DNA of 64,000 bases, from the NCBI GenBank assembly GCA_025716855.1, contig JAIXMQ010000040.1, positions 124,001 to 188,000 on the forward strand, written 5' to 3'. This document shows positions 58,469-64,000 of the stretch, piece after piece; within the stretch, counting starts at the first letter, position 1, and the number at the start of each line of letters is the position of its first letter. This stretch comes from Pilaira anomala (lineage: Eukaryota; Mucoromycota; Mucoromycetes; Mucorales; Mucoraceae). The notes below the pieces were generated by a model that saw only the letters and a program-made list of their open reading frames with translations, searched no databases and was not told the origin of the DNA. A program made the translations under genes and the position numbers.

Positions 58469-60377
58469 ATGTCATCATTTCTATCATTCAAAAACTCATT
58501 TTCTTCTAAACATAATCATAATATGGACAGTTTAAGTGTCGACTTTACCAACCTTACTATACCAGAAGAAACAGCACCACATCATACGAGACCGATGAAC
58601 TCTAAAGAGCGACTGGAAAGTTTATTACTTCAAGTAGAGGACGTAGAGTTAAGGACCTTGATGCAACATGAACTACGTACAATCTTAACAGACCAACAAC
58701 GTCTGGTTACGATGTTGGAGCAAAGATTCGATCTAGTCGAAAACGAAGGCCGTGAATTAAAGCTAGTTATCAACGACAGCCAGCGGAGATATGAAAAAGC
58801 AGTAAGAGAGATGCAGTTCTTTAAGAAAAAATACGATGCCCTGAAAACAGGTACAAGTAATAGCCCATCTGAACTCACTTCTACTGTCACCAATAACAGT
58901 CATCATACACAGTATTGGCCTACTTCTCCTACAACAACAATAGCTTCATCTGTTCTTTCTGACCCAACCCCTATTACTACAAGAATAAGAAAGAACTCGA
59001 ACACGGCAGGTAGTATCTTTAGTTCCATGTCAAGTGGTACAGATGCTGCTAGTATTTATTCAAATCATCGTAGTATGTATGACGAAAAGAGATCAAATAT
59101 TCATCATCATACCCCTCCTCCTCCTCCTCCCTCATCGTCTTCAAATTATCAATTTGTTCGTAACCCATCTATGGCTTCGTCTTATTCTACTCCAAGCAAT
59201 GCACCTTCCATGTTCTCTGGGGCCTCTTCTATTATTTCTGTACCTATTACACCTACTATACGCTCAAGCATCTCTACTAATATTACTGCTATGACAGGAA
59301 ATTCTATGATTCAACAAAGAAGAACTGACCCATTAACATTTGGTGGCTCAGATGCATTATGGGATACTATTTCCAAGGATCAAGGGAGTGATGTGACTAT
59401 TGATAAAATAATAAGGTACCCTTTTTTTTTATTATGGAAAAATTAAGTTGTGCTAATAATATAATTACTACAGTAATTTCCTTCGCCGAGGTGGTTCACC
59501 TAATACAGCCAAACAGTCACCTTCATCCTATGCTATTAAATATGGTTATGGTATGATTCACGCTTTAATTGTCAAGAAGGTACCAAGTTCGTTAGATACT
59601 CTTTTGCAACAAGGAGCTAACCCTAACGTTATGAGTATAAGTCAATTAGAAGAAGAAAAGGTAAGAGAAGTGAAAAATAGAAGGAAGGTTACTTTGGTTT
59701 ACTTATTTGGGCATATATAGGTTTCACCGTGTTACTTAGCAGCAGCTGTAGGTTGGTTAGAAGGACTTGAGAAACTCGTTGAAGCGGGTGGAGATCTCAT
59801 GTCCGCTCGTGGTGCTGGATCTAAAAAGAAAACTGCCCTTCATGTGGCTGCAGAAAATGGAAATGCTGCCATTGTAGAATATATTGTAAATGTTACTCAA
59901 GGTGTATTAAACCTTGAAACAGATATGACGGGTAAATAACATACGTAGAATTCAATAACCTGGGATCAACTACTAACCATTTTTTATATAGGAGCAAATG
60001 CGTTACATTATGCATGTGTTTCAGGTCATAAAGATCTTGTTTCCTTTCTTGTTAAAGTATGTCAAGTCCCTGTAAATGAAACAGATTATAGAGGTGAAAT
60101 ACCATTACATCGGGCCGTTCGAAGTGGGCGAATTGAAGTTGTAGTACTTCTAGTTGAACGCTATGGAAGTGAAGTAAATGCATATATTCCAAAGAAACTC
60201 AGTACACCCTATGATTTAGCAAAATCTATGGGACATAAGAAAATTGCTGAATTCTTGAAGAGTGCCGGTGGTTTAACTTCGAAAAAAATGGATAAAAGAA
60301 AAGAAGAAGAACGATTAAATACTGTACCTCAACACCTGGAATCTATCTTAACAAAGAACGGCTTCTTTATGGATTGA
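58469..60377 (+). CDS. Coiled-coil and ankyrin-repeat protein
   Basis: Four exons, 58469-59415, 59474-59660, 59721-59931 and 59992-60377, encode 576 residues. Residues ~48-127 form a charged coiled coil (LLQVEDVELRTLMQHELR, DSQRRYEKAVREMQFFKKK), followed by a long Ser/Thr/Pro-rich linker. The second half has about five ankyrin repeats: GMIHALIVKKVPSSLDTLLQQGANPN, PCYLAAAVGWLEGLEKLVEAGG, KTALHVAAENGNAAIVEYIV, NALHYACVSGHKDLVSFLV and EIPLHRAVRSGRIEVVVLLVE. It ends in a basic tail. No other domain or membrane segment. Scaffold-type role is likely, partner unknown. The exon 1 donor GTACCC is weak, but the frame requires it. Confidence 0.85.
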
Positions 60378-62157
60378 TTTTTTAAGCATTTTATGCATAA
60401 AAGTGACGATTTCAATTTAGAAAAAAATAAAATATAAATACACTAAGTCTCAAAAAACTAGATACTCGAATACAAACATATTCACACTTTTGCGTTAAAA
60501 TTACCTTTTTTTAGCAAATACTTTTTCAAAGAGTCTGTGATATTTTTTTCTCGTATGAATAGTGATTAGAATTATTTGATGTATGTAATTGCTTTCTTGC
60601 TTATATTATACACAGCACTTTCGAATGTTAAAAATGTACGCAGAACCATATTTATGCGAATAAATAAAAATTACTATTTTCAAGCTCTTATTCGATTTTG
60701 TATGACTCGAAATCATTTAAAATAAAATACACTCTAATGTATATCTAGATTTCTTTAGATATAAATTATTCTTCTGTGCGCATGATATTGTAGACAGTGC
60801 TTGTTTTATTTGAAAGATAGCGTTAATGGCTTCATGACAAAAAATCTTGACTCGAGCGACACTTTTTTTTTTTTAAGTGCATCATTTTTTGAGAAGCAGC
60901 GCGGTACAAAATATTACATATCATTATAAGCCCACTTTATTGACACATTATGTACATCTTGCGGGCTATTATGTTTCTAACAGGAATCTCACCGTATTTG
61001 ACACGGCATTGATGCATCTTTCTCGTTATGGTCAAAGTATGTATTTTGTCAACGCCATCTTTATAGTAATCATTGTAAGCTACTTGGTCAGTTCGTTTCT
61101 CGTCTTTGATATCGTAGCACATATTTATTCCCTAATGATCAATATTCATGAGTTTTAAAGACTTTTCACTGAAACTTTCAGTCATTTCCATTAAGTATCC
61201 CGAGTAGTTAATGCTTCTGCTCTCTTCTCTATGAATTTTAATAATGCGCAATGCGCTCAAAAAACTGATTTCCTGGGCATAATAACTGTAGGCATAACCC
61301 TTGTCAACATATGGAAAGACAGTGGTTTTACTGTTTATTATACTACTTGTTTCTGAGCCATTACCTATTATTAAAGCAAATGGCAAGAATAATTTATGAT
61401 TCTTTGAAAACAATGAGGAAGAAGATTTACATGAAGAAGTTATAGCAGTTTATCTTCATTATACTACATCAAAATGCATAACTACATATATCTACAGTGA
61501 CGAATATTTCAGCGATGAAGATTTATTTAACCATCTCTATTTATAAAAATTATTTTGAGAGACTGTTTTGTGGTTGGCATAGTTATTTTTCACGTATATT
61601 AATGACGTCGAGTTACACGATAATTATTTTGTACAGAAAAGGGGCGCCACGCGACTTCTTGCAACCATTACTTGATTTACTTGCTGACTATCAGTGCTCA
61701 ATTCTTTTTGTTTATTATTTGTGCTTAATTCTAACCGTTAATTAAGTATTGTACCGTTTGAAAAACAGGATACATATAATTTCTTCGAAGAGAAAAACAG
61801 ATAGAAGCAAATTTTTGATCTTTGACTACATTGCTGTTTCAAAAAAAAAATCCCGTCTATTATATAAATATACATACCTGGAACTTTTCTATCTTTAGTA
61901 TCAATTTAATCTGGAATATTTTTAGAATAATAACCGGTATTTATACATTTGCGGACAACTTGCATTAAACTTTTCCTTTAAGAAGACCTTTGTTGATCCT
62001 CTTACTTTCAAAGCATTATTTGTTATTAAATATCGCACATAATACTATCTGCATAGATTTGAAAAGAAAACTGATAAAACCACCCGATGACTGCAAAAAA
62101 AGTTTATATAAATAACATTGGAAAATCTTGGTCTGATGTTTTCTGTAAATATATATC
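60378..62157. other. Gene-poor region
   Basis: About 1.8 kb with no accepted gene. Three protein-like but unsupported open stretches exist: minus 61122-60937 (61 codons), plus 61400-61546 (acidic, no ATG) and minus 61413-61132. They may be traces of decayed genes or transposons. Confidence 0.45.
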
Positions 62158-62818
62158 ATGGTTAAATATCTGCCAATTTTTCTGTTTGCTTGGCTTTTCT
62201 CTGTCAAATTACCTATGGCAATGCTATCGCTAACTCAAATCAGTTGGATGAACTAGTAGTACCAGGTAAGCACGAGAAATTTGAAACTAACAGTGGATTG
62301 ATTCATTTTATTTATATTTTATAGAAAGTCCTAAGATTGATACACCAAGAGAGCTTTTGAAGAGAGGCGGCCATGACTGGGACCATGACGACAATGATGG
62401 TAATGATAATAACTGGAGCGATTCATATGATTACGATGACGACAGTTCGAATAAACGAGGGTCGGATTAGTCTAAAAATAAATATTGGAGTAATCACTAT
62501 AAAGACAAGCCATTATACTATGTCAGTACTGCTAAAATTACTGCTATCGCTACTATTACTACTACTGATATTTCTACTGCTACTGCTATCGCTACTATTA
62601 CTGCTACTGCTACTTCTGTTTCTATTACTACAAGAACTTCTATTTTTACTGCTATAGGAACTTTAATTTCTACAAGAACTGTTACAGTAACAAGACGTAT
62701 ACCAATACCTTGTGGCCCTAGAGAGCTAGCATTAGTACAAACAGTAACTGATGATCTTTCTGTTGGTGCAACACCTACCGAGACTATAACTGTCGATGGA
62801 GTAGGAATAGTGTCGTAG
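62158..62818 (+). pseudogene. Interrupted secreted Thr-rich protein / small secreted precursor
   Basis: Best reading: exon 1 62158-62202 (MVKYLPIFLFAWLFS, signal-like), exon 2 62244-62265 and exon 3 from 62325, with splice frames 45, 22 and 146 bases to a TAG at 62468-62470, giving a 70-residue product. It has Lys-Arg pairs at residues 35-36 and 66-67, enclosing an Asp/Asn/Trp-rich peptide, as in Kex2-processed precursors. Beyond the TAG the same frame stays open for 115 more codons (to TAG 62816-62818), with long Thr-Ala/Thr-Ile-rich sequence (about 62527-62690) and a Cys-containing end, typical of a cell-wall or secreted fungal protein. So either a short true gene or a longer one broken by a nonsense codon. 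The first donor (GTCAAA, 41-base intron with a GCTAAC branch) is weak, so a frameshift is the alternative. Confidence 0.45.
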
Positions 62819-63941
62819 GCCAACCTGTAGTAGCGACTATAGATGATTTAGTTAAGATAGGTATACACCCGAGAGTAATTATTAATAACCACTACACTAG
62901 CTACAAGTGGCTGATCCACTATTTTTCCGTAAACCAAAAAATGTATGTCTTTAAATTTTTGACTACATATTCCTATATAGATACCCCATCGATTATAAAG
63001 GAAGTTTAAAATCCCCACTACAAAAATCTTTAATTTCAATTCATGTAAAGTTATTCCATAAACAGTTTTCTCTTTTTCTTTATATATATTTACTTAAAGT
63101 TGCTCTGATAACACCTTCAATGTTTTAATTGTACCTACCACCCAACCGCCTCAGACGACAGTAAACATTTGCCCTTTTTTTTTTAATATACATATTTCTA
63201 CATCATTTTCAACCACCCTTTCTGTAATAGAAAAGGCATAAAGTCGATGAGTACCGGAGTGCTGGTTGGGTATGCAATAGAGGATCGTGTGTCACTTTTA
63301 GTGTGTTTAAAATTTTCTGATAGTGAAGGAGATACAAATCGTGTAGTTATTCATTGTCACTGTATATACCATCGTTTGAAACCATTACTGCTATAACCTA
63401 ATCAATTGAACACGAACTTCTTTTCGCTAAAGAATATTTAGAAAATGAGATATATGGATAGTTTATCTGCAAAAAAAAATTATAGCGAGTGCAGTTATTG
63501 ATCAATTAAGCCATATTTTTTCCTATATTAGATGAGTTTTAACCTCACCAAATTCGTCTTGTGAAAAATAATCAAAAAGTGATTGGTGAGAATGTTTTTA
63601 AAACTAACCTGTTGGAATTTCTATAAACAAGAATTTTAACATAACACATGTGAGAGAGGCATATTTAGACCCGTCAGAAATAGTAGCAAGCATGGCAGCA
63701 GTCATTTTTAAACCCCAGGTCAATTTGATACTGGAAAGTGCTACATCAATTTCTTGAAATGGTGTACCACGTTTTTTTTTTTTCTTATTATTATTATTAT
63801 TATTATTCTTTTTTGTTTTTTGTTTTGTTTTTTTTTCTTATTCATTATACCCTTCATCTTAATTGACTTTTTTTTTTCTTCTACTAAAGAAAAAAAAAAA
63901 GAAAAAAAAAGAGGAAATATAAAAAAAAGAAGAGAAAAAGA
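62819..63941. other. Gene-poor region before the last gene
   Basis: About 1.1 kb. It includes a 49-codon ATG frame at 63247-63396 that I cannot relate to a family, and T/TTA-rich tracts from 63771 that make spurious Phe/Ile frames on both strands. The last ~100 bp look like a promoter/leader. Confidence 0.45.
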
Positions 63942-64000
63942 ATGGGATTTAACGTAGCAGATCAGTTTCGAAAATGGAAAAGGAACTCGACACAAAAAGA
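63942..64000 (+). CDS. Start of a gene cut by the window end
   Basis: ATG at 63942 in a purine-rich leader opens the frame MGFNVADQFRKWKRNSTQK, still open at the last base. It is basic, with no family recognisable from 19 residues. The upstream A/T-rich leader resembles those of other genes here. Partial; may contain introns further on. Confidence 0.4.
   Translation, partial: MGFNVADQFRKWKRNSTQK

Noticed and set aside
60937..61546. Open frames on both strands that read like protein pieces
   Set aside because: No start, no splice structure joining them and no recognised domain; could be decayed sequence but not supportable.
62373..62823. Leu-rich plus frame and Val/Ile-rich minus frame
   Set aside because: Shadows of the Thr-rich frame (ACT/GCT/ATT codons) of the interrupted secreted protein; composition is an artefact.
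63247..63396. 49-codon ATG frame
   Set aside because: Length within chance for this base composition and no family recognised.
63741..63995. Phe/Lys-rich frames on both strands near the end
   Set aside because: Come from T/TTA and A runs; the frame starting at 63942 is the more credible one.

Overview
This window looks like nuclear DNA of a filamentous early-diverging fungus, most likely Mucoromycota (Mucorales-like). The grounds are the strong AT bias, very many long A/T homopolymers, short GTAAGT...AG introns (about 40-90 bases, often with CTAAC-type branch sites), and a gene set of fungal housekeeping functions. These include the VTC polyphosphate complex, PMP3, EMC1, SED5, an amphiphysin (RVS167) and a CrgA-like RING/LON protein. 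Eroded IS630/Tc1-mariner transposases are also present. Exon structures below were read by eye from splice signals and reading-frame continuity; all reconstructed coding lengths are multiples of three. No transcript evidence was available.

Layout. 0.1-20.9 kb is gene-dense: a LON/RING protein (+); the Pol I factor RRN7 and the TFIIH subunit TFB5 (-); a 1446-residue paladin-like protein with three CX5R phosphatase loops (+); GINS subunit SLD5 (+); a 100-residue orphan (+); a STE20-like kinase (+); the BAR-SH3 protein RVS167 (-); the H/ACA snoRNP factor NAF1 with a Pro-Thr-Gln minisatellite (+); a putative mitochondrial protein (-); and a low-complexity orphan (+). 21.7-22.0 kb holds the 57-residue PMP3 (-).

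22-33 kb is accessory and degenerate. It contains an IS630/Tc1-type transposase with three in-frame stops and an internal deletion, a second more eroded relative, GGTTAC/GGTAC arrays, a frameshifted orphan ORF, an intact F-box gene and a decayed tandem copy of it.

33-43.4 kb returns to ordinary genes: a TMBIM/BAX-inhibitor-like membrane protein (+), two tandem VTC subunits (-), one with intact and one with altered polymerase active-site residues, and transportin (+). 43.4-46.4 kb is gene-poor, with a 5 x 20 bp repeat, a G-rich purine tract and hairpins. 46.4-60.4 kb carries SED5, a SAP-domain protein with 41 consecutive Gln, thioredoxin, EMC1 and an ankyrin protein, all on +. The last 3.6 kb is sparse: one interrupted secreted Thr-rich protein with dibasic sites, and the start of a gene cut by the window end.

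The neighbours do not form a pathway. They are ordinary individually transcribed eukaryotic genes with convergent and divergent spacing from 29 bp to about 800 bp. I did not find a convincing undescribed multi-gene system. The most interesting items are the active/inactive VTC pair, the triple-loop paladin-like protein, the interrupted secreted peptide precursor, and the decayed transposons and F-box duplicate.
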